Below are positions 8,036 through 15,821 of a DNA stretch of 64,000 nucleotides, in pieces. Position 1 is the first letter of the stretch. Each line of letters starts with the position of its first letter. The DNA comes from Actinoplanes missouriensis 431. GTDB lineage: Bacteria > Actinomycetota > Actinomycetes > Mycobacteriales > Micromonosporaceae. The position numbers were made by a program, and so were the translations under genes. The notes beneath the pieces are model-generated. The model was given only the letters and a program-made list of their open reading frames with translations, did not search any database and had not been told where the DNA came from. The DNA is taken from contig NC_017093.1 in NCBI RefSeq assembly GCF_000284295.1, forward strand, positions 8,556,001-8,620,000. The letters run 5' to 3'.

Positions 8036-9096
8036 CCGAGGAAAAGCAGCAAGCGACGCTCAAGTCGTACAAGAAGGTGGGGTTGATCGGGGGTCTGGCG
8101 GCCGGGCTCGTGGTCATCTGCCTGGTGGCGGCGGGGAAGGGACAGGTGCCGATCGCGCCGGCCGAGGTCGCCGGCTCGCTGCTGCACCGCCTCGGCCTGG
8201 ACCTCGGTCCGCTGCCGTCGGCGGCGCAGGGTGAGAACGCGCTGTGGCTGGTGCGGTTCCCGCGCGTGGTGCTCGCGGTGATCGTCGGGGCGTCGCTGGG
8301 CTGCGCGGGCGCGCTGATGCAGGGCGTCTTCGGCAACCCGCTCGCCGAACCGGGCGTGGTCGGCGTCTCGTCCGGCGCGGCGGTGGGCGCGGCCGCGGCG
8401 ATCGTCAGCGGCGTCACCGTCCTCGGGGCCTGGAGCACCGCGGCCGCCGCCTTCGCCGGCGGCATCATCACCACCTTCCTGGTGTACGCGATGTCGCGCT
8501 CAGCCGGCCGGACCGAGGTCGTGACGCTGGTCCTGACCGGCGTGGCCGTGAACGCGACGGCCGGCGCGCTGCTCGGGCTGCTGATGTTCCTGACCGACGA
8601 CGACGGCGTCCGAGCCATCGCGTTCTGGCAGCTCGGCAGCCTCGCGCAGGCCACCTGGGGCGCGGTCGCAGTGGCCGGACCCTGCGCGATCGCCGGTCTC
8701 GCGGTGGCGGCCCTCTGCGCCCGCCGCCTCGATCTGCTGGCGCTCGGCGAACGGCCGGCCCGGCACCTCGGCGTCGACACCGAACGGCTGCGGATCACCG
8801 CGATCGTCGCGACCGCGCTGCTCACCGCGTCGGCCGTGGCGTTCACCGGCATCATCAGCTTCGTCGGCCTGGTCGTGCCGCACCTGATCCGGATGGTCGC
8901 CGGCCCCGGGCACCGGGTGCTGATCCCGGCGAGCGCGCTGGGCGGCGCGGTCATCGTGGTGACCGGTGACCTGATCGCCCGGACCGCCATCGACTATCAG
9001 GAACTACCGCTCGGGGTGCTCACCGCCGTGGTCGGCGGACCGGCTTTCTTCTGGCTGCTGCGCCGCACCCGGGCCCGCGCCGGAGGCTGGGGATGA
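8026..9096 (+). CDS. hmuU: heme ABC transporter permease (FecCD family)
   Basis: 356 residues with about ten membrane helices, the normal size for FecCD/BtuC permeases. Family motifs are visible: RFPRVVLAVIVGASLGCAGALMQGVFGNPLAEPGVVGVSSGA in the second/third helices (quoted here only as the run RFPRVV...LAEPGVVG), and FTGIISFVGLVVPHLIRM followed by GHRVLIPASALGGA near the end. The GTG at 8026 overlaps the hmuT stop; no strong ribosome site is seen, so translational coupling is likely. It forms the membrane channel with HmuV. Confidence 0.9.
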   Translation: MQLTEEKQQATLKSYKKVGLIGGLAAGLVVICLVAAGKGQVPIAPAEVAGSLLHRLGLDLGPLPSAAQGENALWLVRFPRVVLAVIVGASLGCAGALMQGVFGNPLAEPGVVGVSSGAAVGAAAAIVSGVTVLGAWSTAAAAFAGGIITTFLVYAMSRSAGRTEVVTLVLTGVAVNATAGALLGLLMFLTDDDGVRAIAFWQLGSLAQATWGAVAVAGPCAIAGLAVAALCARRLDLLALGERPARHLGVDTERLRITAIVATALLTASAVAFTGIISFVGLVVPHLIRMVAGPGHRVLIPASALGGAVIVVTGDLIARTAIDYQELPLGVLTAVVGGPAFFWLLRRTRARAGGWG

Positions 9097-9848
9097 TCGC
9101 GACCGGAGTGTCCGTGCGACTGGGCGGCCGCGAGGTCGTGACCGGCGTCGACCTGCACGCCGACCCGGGTGAGGTGGTGGCGCTCGTCGGGCCGAACGGC
9201 GCCGGCAAGTCCACATTGCTCGCCGCACTGGCCGGCGATGTCGCGTACACCGGCCGGGTGGAGATCGACGGCCGGGAGATCGGCTCCTACAAGGCCGCCG
9301 AGCTGGCCCGGCACCGATCGGTGCTGCCGCAGAAGGCGACCCTGTCGTTCCCGTTCGACGTCGGCGAGGTGATCCGGATGGGCCGGGCGCCGTGGGCCGG
9401 TCGGCCGGAGGGCGACGACGACGAGGACGCCGTCATCGAGGCGATGAAATGGACCGAGACCAGCGCGTTGTCCGATCGCCCGTTCCCGGCGCTCTCCGGC
9501 GGTGAGCAGGCGCGGGTGGCGCTCGCCCGGGTGCTGGCCCAGCGGACGCCGGTGCTGCTGCTCGACGAGCCGACCGCGGCGCTCGACCTGCGCCATCAGG
9601 AGCTGGTCATGGCGGCCGCGCGGGCGCGCGCCGCGGACGGGGCGGCGGTGGTGGTCGTCCTGCACGATCTGGGGCTGGCCGCCGCGTACGCGGATCGGGC
9701 GTATGTGCTGGCCGCGGGCCGGGTGCGGCGGTCCGGGCCGCCGGCCGAGGTGTTCACCGCGGAGCTGCTCAGCGACGTCTACCAGCACCGCGTCGAGGTG
9801 ATCCACCATCCACGGACCGGGACGCCGTTGATCGTGCCGCACCGTTAA
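9093..9848 (+). CDS. hmuV: heme ABC transporter ATPase
   Basis: 251 residues, typical for HmuV/FecE ATPases. Walker A GPNGAGKST (about 31-39), a Q-loop near LPQKATLSFPF, signature LSGGEQAR, Walker B VLLLDEPTAALD and switch His (VLHDLGLA) are intact. The ATG overlaps the hmuU stop by 4 bases, so T, U and V form one translationally coupled unit under the iron box. The gene ends by overlapping the convergent methylase gene by 4 bases (9845-9848), leaving no room for a terminator between them. Confidence 0.92.
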   Translation: MIATGVSVRLGGREVVTGVDLHADPGEVVALVGPNGAGKSTLLAALAGDVAYTGRVEIDGREIGSYKAAELARHRSVLPQKATLSFPFDVGEVIRMGRAPWAGRPEGDDDEDAVIEAMKWTETSALSDRPFPALSGGEQARVALARVLAQRTPVLLLDEPTAALDLRHQELVMAAARARAADGAAVVVVLHDLGLAAAYADRAYVLAAGRVRRSGPPAEVFTAELLSDVYQHRVEVIHHPRTGTPLIVPHR

Positions 9849-10630
9849 GGCTTGATCCAGAGCTTTTCGGTACGGGTGGCGCCCTTCTCCACCTTCGGCG
9901 GCTTGAGGGTGACCTGTCGCCACCCCGCCAGGGCCGCGTTGTAGAGGTCGTTGTCGTACCCGCTGAGGACCACGGGACCGGCATGACGGCGGAGCACGTC
10001 GAGCATCTCGACATGCTCCGCCGTCGTCATCTCCTGGCCGTACATCCGCTGGGTGCGCACCTGGGGCAGGTAGGGCGGGTCGGCGTAGATCAGGCAGTCG
10101 GCGGCCGAGAAGCGGCGCATCACGTCGACCGCCGGCCGGTTCTCGATCTCCGCCTCGGCGAGGCGCCAGGCCATCGACCGCAGCTCGGCGGGCACCCGGC
10201 TCCACCTGTCGGACATCCCGCGGGCGCGCTGCCGTACCCCGCGGGTCTTCCATCCGGTCTTCTTGGCGAGGTCGCTCGCGTGCGCCTGCCAGACCCGCAC
10301 CACGAATCGGCGGGCGTCCTCCAGCGGGTCACCGGTGATCACGTCGGAGATCGCGTACTCGTCGCGGGACCAGGGTGTCGCTTCGAGGGCCCAGCACAGT
10401 TCCTCGGTGCGGTCGCGCAGCATCCGGAACAGGTTGACCACGGCGCCGTTGGTGTCGTTGATGAGTTCGTGGGGTGACGGTTCCTTGGTGAAGAAGACCG
10501 CGCCACTGCCGAAATAGGGCTCGAGATAGTGATGGTGAGCACCGAAGTGGGCGATCACCGAGCCGGCGATGGACCATTTGGAACCGGGATAGCGCAGCGC
10601 TGCTGACCTGCGCGGAAGCAGCAGCGCCAC
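9845..10630 (-). CDS. D12-class DNA adenine-N6 methyltransferase
   Basis: 261 residues of the Dam/DpnM (MethyltransfD12) family. The SAM-binding motif appears as EPYFGSGAVFF near residue 38, the catalytic DPPY motif as YADPPYL near residue 180, and the N-terminal LRYPGSKW segment is the usual D12 opening. It transfers methyl groups to adenine in a short DNA site. No restriction endonuclease gene is adjacent, so it looks like an orphan methylase of the kind often carried by actinophages and mobile islands. The GTG at 10630 has AGGGTGG upstream. The sequence before it is clearly AT-richer than the surroundings and holds two dyads (10669-10682, 10700-10726), suggesting its own regulated promoter and perhaps recent transfer. 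Confidence 0.88.
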   Translation of the reverse strand: MALLLPRRSAALRYPGSKWSIAGSVIAHFGAHHHYLEPYFGSGAVFFTKEPSPHELINDTNGAVVNLFRMLRDRTEELCWALEATPWSRDEYAISDVITGDPLEDARRFVVRVWQAHASDLAKKTGWKTRGVRQRARGMSDRWSRVPAELRSMAWRLAEAEIENRPAVDVMRRFSAADCLIYADPPYLPQVRTQRMYGQEMTTAEHVEMLDVLRRHAGPVVLSGYDNDLYNAALAGWRQVTLKPPKVEKGATRTEKLWIKP

Positions 10631-10668
10631 CGAATCGCACCACCCTGAATGACGGTATTGATATGGTG

Positions 10669-10682
10669 GACATGTGCATGTC
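10669..10682. promoter_or_regulatory. GACATG-TG-CATGTC dyad upstream of the methylase
   Basis: A perfect 6-bp inverted repeat with a 2-base centre, 39 bases before the methylase start and within its likely promoter. Possible operator. Confidence 0.35.
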
Positions 10683-10699
10683 TAGTGCCAATTAGCATT

Positions 10700-10726
10700 G
10701 TGAAACGGCCTATAAGGTCATTTCAC
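10700..10726. promoter_or_regulatory. 27-bp two-part dyad upstream of the methylase
   Basis: The order GTGAAA-N3-CCT-ATA-AGG-N3-TTTCAC is symmetrical in both its inner and outer arms. This is the shape of a repressor operator. No regulator gene is adjacent that would obviously bind it. It sits in the AT-richer stretch 70-96 bases before the methylase start. Confidence 0.45.
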
Positions 10727-10795
10727 CCGTTGGGATTACTTGATGATCCCTTATCCGGGGGTCTCGGACCGCCAGCCGGGACCCCCGAGCAAACG

Positions 10796-10834
10796 AAAAA
10801 CGGCGGCGCTCCCGGAGAGACCGGGGCGCCGCCG
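10796..10834 (-). terminator. Rho-independent terminator of the small secreted-protein gene
   Basis: Read on the minus strand, a GC-rich stem (CGGCGGCGCCCCGG pairing with CCGGGAGCGCCGCCG, one mismatch, 5-base loop) is followed by TTTTTCG. It begins 15 bases after the stop of the minus-strand gene ending at 10849. This is one of the few terminators here with a true T-tract. A second stem (10757-10786, GGGGGTC/GACCCCC) follows. Confidence 0.85.
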
Positions 10835-10848
10835 CGATGCTGTCCGGG

Positions 10849-11187
10849 TTACTTGACCTTGACGGCGTCGGTCGCCGAGGCGGTGGCCTTGGTGCCGCTG
10901 CCGGCGTAGACGACCTTCCAGGTGCCGGTCTTGATGGCGGTGAACTTCGTCGAGTAGCCGGCCGGGAACACGTCGACGCCGACGCCGGAGTACGCGTAAC
11001 CCTTGGTCGGCATCGGGGCGCTCAGCACCGCGGTGCCGGTGACGTTCGTGCAGCCGGCCTTGGCGCTGAGCACGAACGCGCTCTTGCTGAACGAGGTCGA
11101 CTTGACGGTGACGTTCAGCGCGGCCTGGGCGGGTGCGGCGCCGACCAGGACACCCGCGGCGGGAACGGCGGCGAGGAGGGCGGGAGG
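10849..11187 (-). CDS. small secreted beta-rich protein, 5' end unresolved
   Basis: Coding character is clear from about 11187 down to the stop: a signal-peptide-like stretch (PALLAAVPAAGVLVGAAPA then QA) followed by a ~90-residue exported domain with two regions of alternating hydrophobic residues and one cysteine (AKAGCTNVTG), ending ATDAVKVK. However, no ATG, GTG or TTG lies in frame before the signal peptide; the first in-frame start (GTG 11073) would be inside the mature domain. Either a frameshift or a rearrangement has removed the true start, or there is a sequence error near 11185. Function not recognised. The downstream terminator (10796-10834) supports a real transcription unit. Confidence 0.5.
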   Translation of the reverse strand, partial: PPALLAAVPAAGVLVGAAPAQAALNVTVKSTSFSKSAFVLSAKAGCTNVTGTAVLSAPMPTKGYAYSGVGVDVFPAGYSTKFTAIKTGTWKVVYAGSGTKATASATDAVKVK

Positions 11188-11274
11188 GTGTGGCCGACGT
11201 ACTTCGCCTTGACCACGCTCGACGGCGAGGCCGAGGCGAAGGTTGCCGCGCTGGTGAAGCAGGCGGTCAGCTGA
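11188..11274 (+). CDS. possible 28-residue small protein or gene fragment
   Basis: GTG 11188 is preceded by AGGAGG (11174-11179) at an ideal 8-base distance. The short frame has almost only G or C at third positions and encodes an amphipathic, charged peptide (TTLDGEAEAKVAALVKQAVS) to a TGA at 11274. It runs against the 5' end of the secreted-protein gene and overlaps the end of the MerR gene by 8 bases. It may be a true small ORF or the C-terminal remnant of a lost gene. The antisense frame is also GC3-rich, so the call is weak. Confidence 0.25.
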   Translation: MWPTYFALTTLDGEAEAKVAALVKQAVS

Positions 11275-11593
11275 GATCCTCGCGAGCCTCGTCCTGACGC
11301 TTGTAGATCTCGTTCTGCCGGAGGGCCTCCTCCAGCTGGTCCTCGAGAATGATGATCCGGCAGGCGGCTTCCAGGGCGGTGCCCTGATCGACCATCTCCC
11401 GGGCGCGAGCGGCGAGACGCAGCTGGTAGCGGGAGTAGCGGCGGTGACCGCCGGCGGATCGGAACGGGGTGATCAGCTTCTCTTCGTCGAGCCGCCGCAG
11501 GAAGTCCTGCGATGCGCCGGTGATCTCCGCGGCGCGGCCCATGGTGTAGGCGGGATAGTCATCGTCACCGAACATGTCGTCGGGTTGGGCCAC
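11267..11593 (-). CDS. MerR-type DNA-binding regulator, short
   Basis: 108 residues. An N-terminal MerR winged helix (about 18-60) is visible: YTMGRAAEITGASQDFLRRL, then EEKLITPFRSAGGHRRYS, where the RSAGGHRRYS wing is characteristic. The remainder is one dimerising helix (ILEDQLEEALRQNEIYKRQ). There is no ligand domain, as in HspR- or BldC-like actinobacterial regulators, so it is probably a constitutive developmental or stress regulator. The GTG at 11593 is chosen because GGAGG lies 5 bases upstream; ATG 11575 is an alternative. A perfect 12-bp palindrome stands just upstream of the ribosome site. Confidence 0.8.
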   Translation of the reverse strand: MAQPDDMFGDDDYPAYTMGRAAEITGASQDFLRRLDEEKLITPFRSAGGHRRYSRYQLRLAARAREMVDQGTALEAACRIIILEDQLEEALRQNEIYKRQDEAREDLS

Positions 11594-11612
11594 TGACACC
11601 TCCACACGTCGA

Positions 11613-11639
11613 GGGCCCCGGCGCAATGCGCCGGGGCCC
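11613..11639. promoter_or_regulatory. perfect 12-bp inverted repeat in the MerR gene leader
   Basis: GGGCCCCGGCGC (11613-11624), loop AAT, GCGCCGGGGCCC (11628-11639). It ends 10 bases before the GGAGG ribosome site of the minus-strand MerR gene. No gene reads into it that needs terminating, so an operator (autoregulation) or a leader stem controlling translation is more likely. Confidence 0.6.
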
Positions 11640-11830
11640 AGGGTTTACGGGTCGAAAACACAACTTCTTCTGCTGCTCGCCGGTGTCGGAGCCCCGCGCG
11701 ACTTCATGGCCCCGGCACGTGCGACGAGCTACTTCACAAGACCTCTGCTCTCAACAAGAGAAACACTAACCGCACTACGCCATAAAGTCTAGTGCGTTCG
11801 GCAGAGATTTTCGGCCCCGGAGTTCCGCAG
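11640..11830. promoter_or_regulatory. AT-richer divergent promoter region with CGCACTA/TAGTGCG dyad
   Basis: The region between the MerR gene and the EAL gene is clearly less GC-rich than its flanks (for example around 11740-11790). It includes a 7-bp inverted repeat CGCACTA (11771-11777) and TAGTGCG (11790-11796), and CTCT-N5-AGAG near 11751-11763. It must hold the promoters of both divergent genes; I cannot fix the -10/-35 boxes. Confidence 0.45.
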
Positions 11831-13018
11831 GTGGGCCGGCCCGCTGCCGATCAAACGGGCATGCCGACCGCGCCCGCCCCGGGAACCACTGTCACGATCG
11901 AGGCCGTGCTGGCCGGGCGGCTCGTGCGGCCGCTCTTCCAGCCGATCGTGGAGCTGTCCGCCCGTACCGTGGTGGGGTTGGAAGCTCTTGCCCGCGGCCC
12001 GGCCGGAAGCGCTCTGGAATTCCCGGACCGGTTGTTCGCCGCCGGAGCCGCCGCCGGTCGGCTCGGCGAGCTCGACATGCTCTGCTTCGAACGCGCCCTG
12101 GAAGGCGCGATGGCGGCTCCCGTCGCGCCGCCGCTGCTCTTCGCCAACGGCGAGCCGGCCGTGATGGACCAGCCGCTGTCGCCCCGGCTGATGGAGTTGT
12201 TCGCGAGCGGACCCTCGTTCCGGACCATCCTGGAATACACCGAACGCGCGCTGCCCTCGGTGCCCGGCAGCCTGCTGCGCCTGGCCGGGCAGATCCAGCT
12301 CGGCGGCAACGGGGTCGCCCTGGACGACGTCGGCGTGGACCCGATGTCCCTGGCGTTCCTGCCGGTCCTCGAACCGGAGGTGATCAAGCTCGACATGAGC
12401 CTGGTCCGCGACCCGCACGCGGCGCACAGCCGCACTGTCGCAGCCGTGGTGCGCGCCGAAGCACAGCGGACCGGCGCTCTGGTGATCGCCGAGGGCATCG
12501 AGACCGAGGACGACCTGGTCACCGCCCGCGAGCTCGGGGCGCACTGGGGTCAGGGCTGGCTGTTCGGCCGGCCCGGCCCGCTCGATGTGGCCACCCATCG
12601 TTACGACCCGGCCGCGGCCTCCGCCCTGCGCCCGCCCAGGCCCGGCTTCCACCAGCCCCCGGGCACCCCGTTCGAGGTGGCCTCGGCGCGGGCGCCGAGG
12701 CAGCCGGGCACGGCCGCGGGGATCGCTGCGGCACTTGATCGGGTACGGGACATCGCCGCCTCCGACGACGCGGCGGTGATCGTGGCCTCGACCGCCGACC
12801 TCCCCGTCCCGCTCCACGAACTCGCCGGACGGGCCCGCTCCACGATCGTGCTCGACCGTCCGGTGCCGGGCGAGGTCGCGGTCGCGGTGATCGGGCCGGG
12901 CTACGGGCACGCGGTGTGCATCCGATCGGCGGGCGGGCCGGAGCTGGTGATCGTGGACGATCTGCCGACGGTCGCGGCGGTCAGCCGCGTCCTGCTGAAC
13001 CGGCACACCCGGGGATGA
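11831..13018 (+). CDS. EAL-domain protein (c-di-GMP phosphodiesterase-like)
   Basis: About 395 residues, cytoplasmic. The EAL domain fills roughly residues 10-240: FQPIVELSARTVVGLEALARGP (EAL signature as EALAR), VALDDVGVDP in place of DDFGTGY, VIKLDMSL, and EGIETEDDLVTARELG followed by QGWLFGRP. Metal-binding Glu, the two Asp, Lys and the second Glu all appear retained, so hydrolysis of c-di-GMP is possible, though the DDFGTGY loop is atypical. The last ~110 residues (DRVRDIAASDDAAVIVAS onward) form a separate sensory-type domain. No GGDEF partner is visible. GTG 11831 is preferred (GGAG 8 bases upstream); the frame opens at 11792 without a ribosome site. Confidence 0.8.
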   Translation: MGRPAADQTGMPTAPAPGTTVTIEAVLAGRLVRPLFQPIVELSARTVVGLEALARGPAGSALEFPDRLFAAGAAAGRLGELDMLCFERALEGAMAAPVAPPLLFANGEPAVMDQPLSPRLMELFASGPSFRTILEYTERALPSVPGSLLRLAGQIQLGGNGVALDDVGVDPMSLAFLPVLEPEVIKLDMSLVRDPHAAHSRTVAAVVRAEAQRTGALVIAEGIETEDDLVTARELGAHWGQGWLFGRPGPLDVATHRYDPAAASALRPPRPGFHQPPGTPFEVASARAPRQPGTAAGIAAALDRVRDIAASDDAAVIVASTADLPVPLHELAGRARSTIVLDRPVPGEVAVAVIGPGYGHAVCIRSAGGPELVIVDDLPTVAAVSRVLLNRHTRG

Positions 13019-13026
13019 ACGGGCGG

Positions 13027-15294
13027 TCAGGGCAGGTCGATGAGGGTCGGCAGGTAGGCGGAGACCACTCTCTTCGCGAAGAACCCACCGAATCTCAGGA
13101 CCGTGGTGAGCCTGCGGGCGCCGGTGGGCCGGACGGCGCCGAGCATCCGGAGGACATCGCGGAACGCGATCGCGGCGCTGCCGATCGGCACGGCGTCGTA
13201 CCGCTCCTCCGGCCGGGTCAACGCGATCTGCAGCCGGGTCGTCGCCCGCCACGGGTGGAGGCCGTGCCGACGGCCGACCTTCTTGACACCCTGCAGTAGC
13301 CACTCACGCCCCTCGTCATCGGTGAAGGGCAGGACGTAGTCCATCGACCGCTCGGTCCCGCCGCCGACCGGGGCGAGCAGGTGCAGGACGCCGTCCCGCA
13401 CGGCAACCGGGGCCGTCGTCAGCCCCTCGACTCGCACCGTGCCGCTGACCTGCGCGGCGTGCACCGGGTCGTCGAGGAACGTTCGGAAGTCCGGAATGCT
13501 GACCGTCAGTCGCAGAACCACCTCTTGTGCACCGGTGTCCGGCCGGAGCCGGCCGCGCATGGTCTCGGTGAATCGCAGTCCGCGCCCGGCCGGCGGGCGC
13601 GGGCCGCGGGCGGTCACCGCCCGGACCGCCTCGTCCTCGGGAACCGGGCCACGGACCGCCCGGGCGAGCTCCGGCGCGGTCCACCCCGGATCGCCGGTGA
13701 TCCGGCGGACCGCGATCTCGATGCATCGCTCGGCCACCGCGGCGATGGTCAGCGACGGGTTGCCGCCGGTCGCGCCGGGCAGGGCGCCGCCGTCCAGCAC
13801 GTAGAGGCCGGGATGCCCGAAGACCTCGCCGTCGGGATCGACGACACCGGTGTCGGGGCCGTCGCCCATCGGGGCGCCGCCGAGGTTGTGCACGGTCACC
13901 GGCTGCCGGAACAGCCGCCAGGTGGGTGTGGTGAACGGCCGCCCGCCGAACGCGCGGACCACCGCGCCGGAGATGCTCTGCTCCTCGGTGTAGAGCGGGT
14001 CGTTGCGGGTCACGTCCCAGGTCACGCGCAGCCGCTTCGTGCGGCGGGACAACGAGATCCGGCCGTCCGCGCGATCCCGGCCCATGGCGAGCAGCACCGC
14101 GGTGTCGTCCGGCTCGTCGTCCAGCCTCGCCGCCATCGCTCGGGTGGCCGTGAGCACCCGCTGCGTGCCGACGCCGATCGTCTGTGCCACCTGAGCGGGT
14201 AGCCGGGACAGGTGAAGGGTGCGGACCAGCCGCGCGAGGTGTTCGGAGAATCCGCCGTCCTCCAGCACGAACCAGTGCTCACGGTCTGACTCGCCGCTGC
14301 GGATCAATGACGCGGTGGTGATCGTCGGTCCGCTGTGCGGGACGAACGCCTCGGTGAGCCCCTGCCCGAAGCTGAGGAAGTCGCCGTTGCCGGAGTACCG
14401 GCTGCCCAGCGTCTCGGGCAGGTCCGGCAGGGTGCCGTACTGGTCCCGGCTGCGCAGCAGCAGCTCGGTGCTGCCGAGCGCGCCCGCACAGAGGAAGACG
14501 TACCGCGCCGTGACGTCACGCTCGACGCTGCTGCCCGGATGCCCGTGCTCCCGCAACCGGACCCGGTAACCCTCATCGGTACGGGCGATGTACACCGCCT
14601 CGGTCCGCACTCCCACGGTCGCACCGTGCTTCTCGGCGAGTGCGAGGTAGTTGAGGTCGAGCGAGTTCTTCGCACCGACGTTGCAGCCGATGTCGCATTC
14701 TCCGCAGAACGTGCAGCCGCGCTGCGGGACGCCGAACGGGTTGGTCTGTCCGGGGCCCTCGTCGTCGAACGTCACGGCGAGATTGGGATGGAAGAAACCC
14801 TCGGAGTGACCGAGGTCGTCGGCTGCCCGCGCCATCAGGCGTGTCTTCGGCGGCAACACACCGGTACGGGGATCCGCGGGGACCGGTCGCACGTTCAGCA
14901 TGGCGGACGCGAGGTCGTAGTACGGGTCGAGCGTCTGCCGGGTGTACGGCGCAGGCCAGCGGTCGTCGAAGACCTCCGCGGGCGCCCGCATGGCGACGTT
15001 CGCGTAGACGAGCGATCCCCCGCCGTACCCCGCGGCTCGGACGGCGAGGATGTCGTTGAGCGGCATCGCGTCGTAGAGGCCGTGCCCGCACATCCACAAC
15101 CAGCCGTCGTCCAGGCGCGACAGGTCGCGGGGGAAGTCGCCGGGCCGCCAGCGCCGGCCGCGCTCGATGATCGCCACATCGACGCCGGCCTGGGCGAGCC
15201 GGCAGGCGGCGACGGCTCCGCCGAACCCACTGCCGATCACCAGTGCCTCGTAGTGATCGCGGCCGAGTTGTTCGGGGGTCTGCTGCGAGGTCAT
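13027..15294 (-). CDS. GMC-type FAD oxidoreductase, cholesterol-oxidase (ChoD)-like
   Basis: 755 residues. Residues 14-50 hold the Rossmann FAD motif (EALVIGSGFGGAVAACRLA...IIERG). Near 200, CTFCGECDIGCNVGAKNSLD matches the Cys-rich segment of ChoD-like enzymes. HNLGGAPMG and the C-terminal GALPGATGGNPSLTIAAVAER are GMC substrate-domain signatures with the expected His/Asn pair. After about residue 560 an extra ~190-residue beta-rich domain follows, found in long actinobacterial members. It probably oxidises a hydroxyl on a sterol-like or other hydrophobic alcohol. The ATG has AAGGA seven bases upstream. It is the last gene of the minus-strand set, separated from the Dabb gene by a large stem-loop. 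Substrate unknown. Confidence 0.8.
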   Translation of the reverse strand: MTSQQTPEQLGRDHYEALVIGSGFGGAVAACRLAQAGVDVAIIERGRRWRPGDFPRDLSRLDDGWLWMCGHGLYDAMPLNDILAVRAAGYGGGSLVYANVAMRAPAEVFDDRWPAPYTRQTLDPYYDLASAMLNVRPVPADPRTGVLPPKTRLMARAADDLGHSEGFFHPNLAVTFDDEGPGQTNPFGVPQRGCTFCGECDIGCNVGAKNSLDLNYLALAEKHGATVGVRTEAVYIARTDEGYRVRLREHGHPGSSVERDVTARYVFLCAGALGSTELLLRSRDQYGTLPDLPETLGSRYSGNGDFLSFGQGLTEAFVPHSGPTITTASLIRSGESDREHWFVLEDGGFSEHLARLVRTLHLSRLPAQVAQTIGVGTQRVLTATRAMAARLDDEPDDTAVLLAMGRDRADGRISLSRRTKRLRVTWDVTRNDPLYTEEQSISGAVVRAFGGRPFTTPTWRLFRQPVTVHNLGGAPMGDGPDTGVVDPDGEVFGHPGLYVLDGGALPGATGGNPSLTIAAVAERCIEIAVRRITGDPGWTAPELARAVRGPVPEDEAVRAVTARGPRPPAGRGLRFTETMRGRLRPDTGAQEVVLRLTVSIPDFRTFLDDPVHAAQVSGTVRVEGLTTAPVAVRDGVLHLLAPVGGGTERSMDYVLPFTDDEGREWLLQGVKKVGRRHGLHPWRATTRLQIALTRPEERYDAVPIGSAAIAFRDVLRMLGAVRPTGARRLTTVLRFGGFFAKRVVSAYLPTLIDLP

Positions 15295-15321
15295 CGGATT
15301 CCTTTCGTGGGAGGCGGAGCG

Positions 15322-15360
15322 CGGTCCGGGTCCGGCGCGTGACGCACCGGACCCGGACCG
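15322..15360 (-). terminator. 14-bp perfect stem-loop between Dabb and GMC genes
   Basis: Arms CGGTCCGGGTCCGG (15322-15335) and CCGGACCCGGACCG (15347-15360), with inner GCG/CGC pairing. It follows the Dabb stop on the minus strand by about 14 bases. No T-run, so it may be a terminator or an attenuating/processing stem in a longer transcript. Confidence 0.6.
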
Positions 15361-15373
15361 ATTCGCGGGTGTC

Positions 15374-15787
15374 TCAGCTGGTGGCGGTCGGGGCGCTGCT
15401 GCCGGTGTACTCGGGCAGATCGGCGACGAGCTTGGTCAGCTCGGCGTCGTTCTCGTACCGCCGCTTGTGCAGCGCGGCGATCTTCGCGCCCATCTCCGGG
15501 TCCAGGTCGTCGGTGATGTCGTACGACTCGAACTTCTCCACCAGCGGGAGACCGACCCGGTCCGTGTTCGAGTGCGCCGGGTGGGTCAGGTACTCCCAGT
15601 AGCCGTCCAGGTCCTCGATCACGAAGACCGCGCCCCACTCGAACTCGCCACCGAAGTCCGGGCCGACGACGAACGACTTCACCGACGGGATGACCCGGCC
15701 CTGGTTGCGCAGGCTCTCCAGCGCGACCTCGAGCTCCTCCGCCGAGACGCCTTCCTTGATCTTGAAACGGTTGCCGTGGTAGATCAT
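15374..15787 (-). CDS. Dabb (A/B-barrel) domain protein
   Basis: 137 residues of the stress-responsive dimeric alpha/beta-barrel family: an opening beta strand MIYHGNRFKIKEGVS, a helix (EELEVALESLRNQG), then VKSFVVGPDFGGEFEWGAVFVIEDLDGYWEYLTHPAH, the usual barrel with the histidine-containing loop. These small proteins bind aromatic or oxidised intermediates; some catalyse cyclisation or tailoring. AAGGAG lies 8 bases before the ATG. It follows the MFS gene by only 34 bases on the same strand, so it is probably co-transcribed with the exporter and multicopper oxidase. Specific substrate unknown. Confidence 0.75.
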   Translation of the reverse strand: MIYHGNRFKIKEGVSAEELEVALESLRNQGRVIPSVKSFVVGPDFGGEFEWGAVFVIEDLDGYWEYLTHPAHSNTDRVGLPLVEKFESYDITDDLDPEMGAKIAALHKRRYENDAELTKLVADLPEYTGSSAPTATS

Positions 15788-15821
15788 CTTGTTTCTCCTT
15801 CGTGATACGGGTGGATGGTTC

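Noticed and set aside
9845..11274. Possible prophage or insertion element around the methylase
   Set aside because: AT-richer flank and methylase are suggestive, but there is no integrase, transposase, att-like repeat or target duplication.
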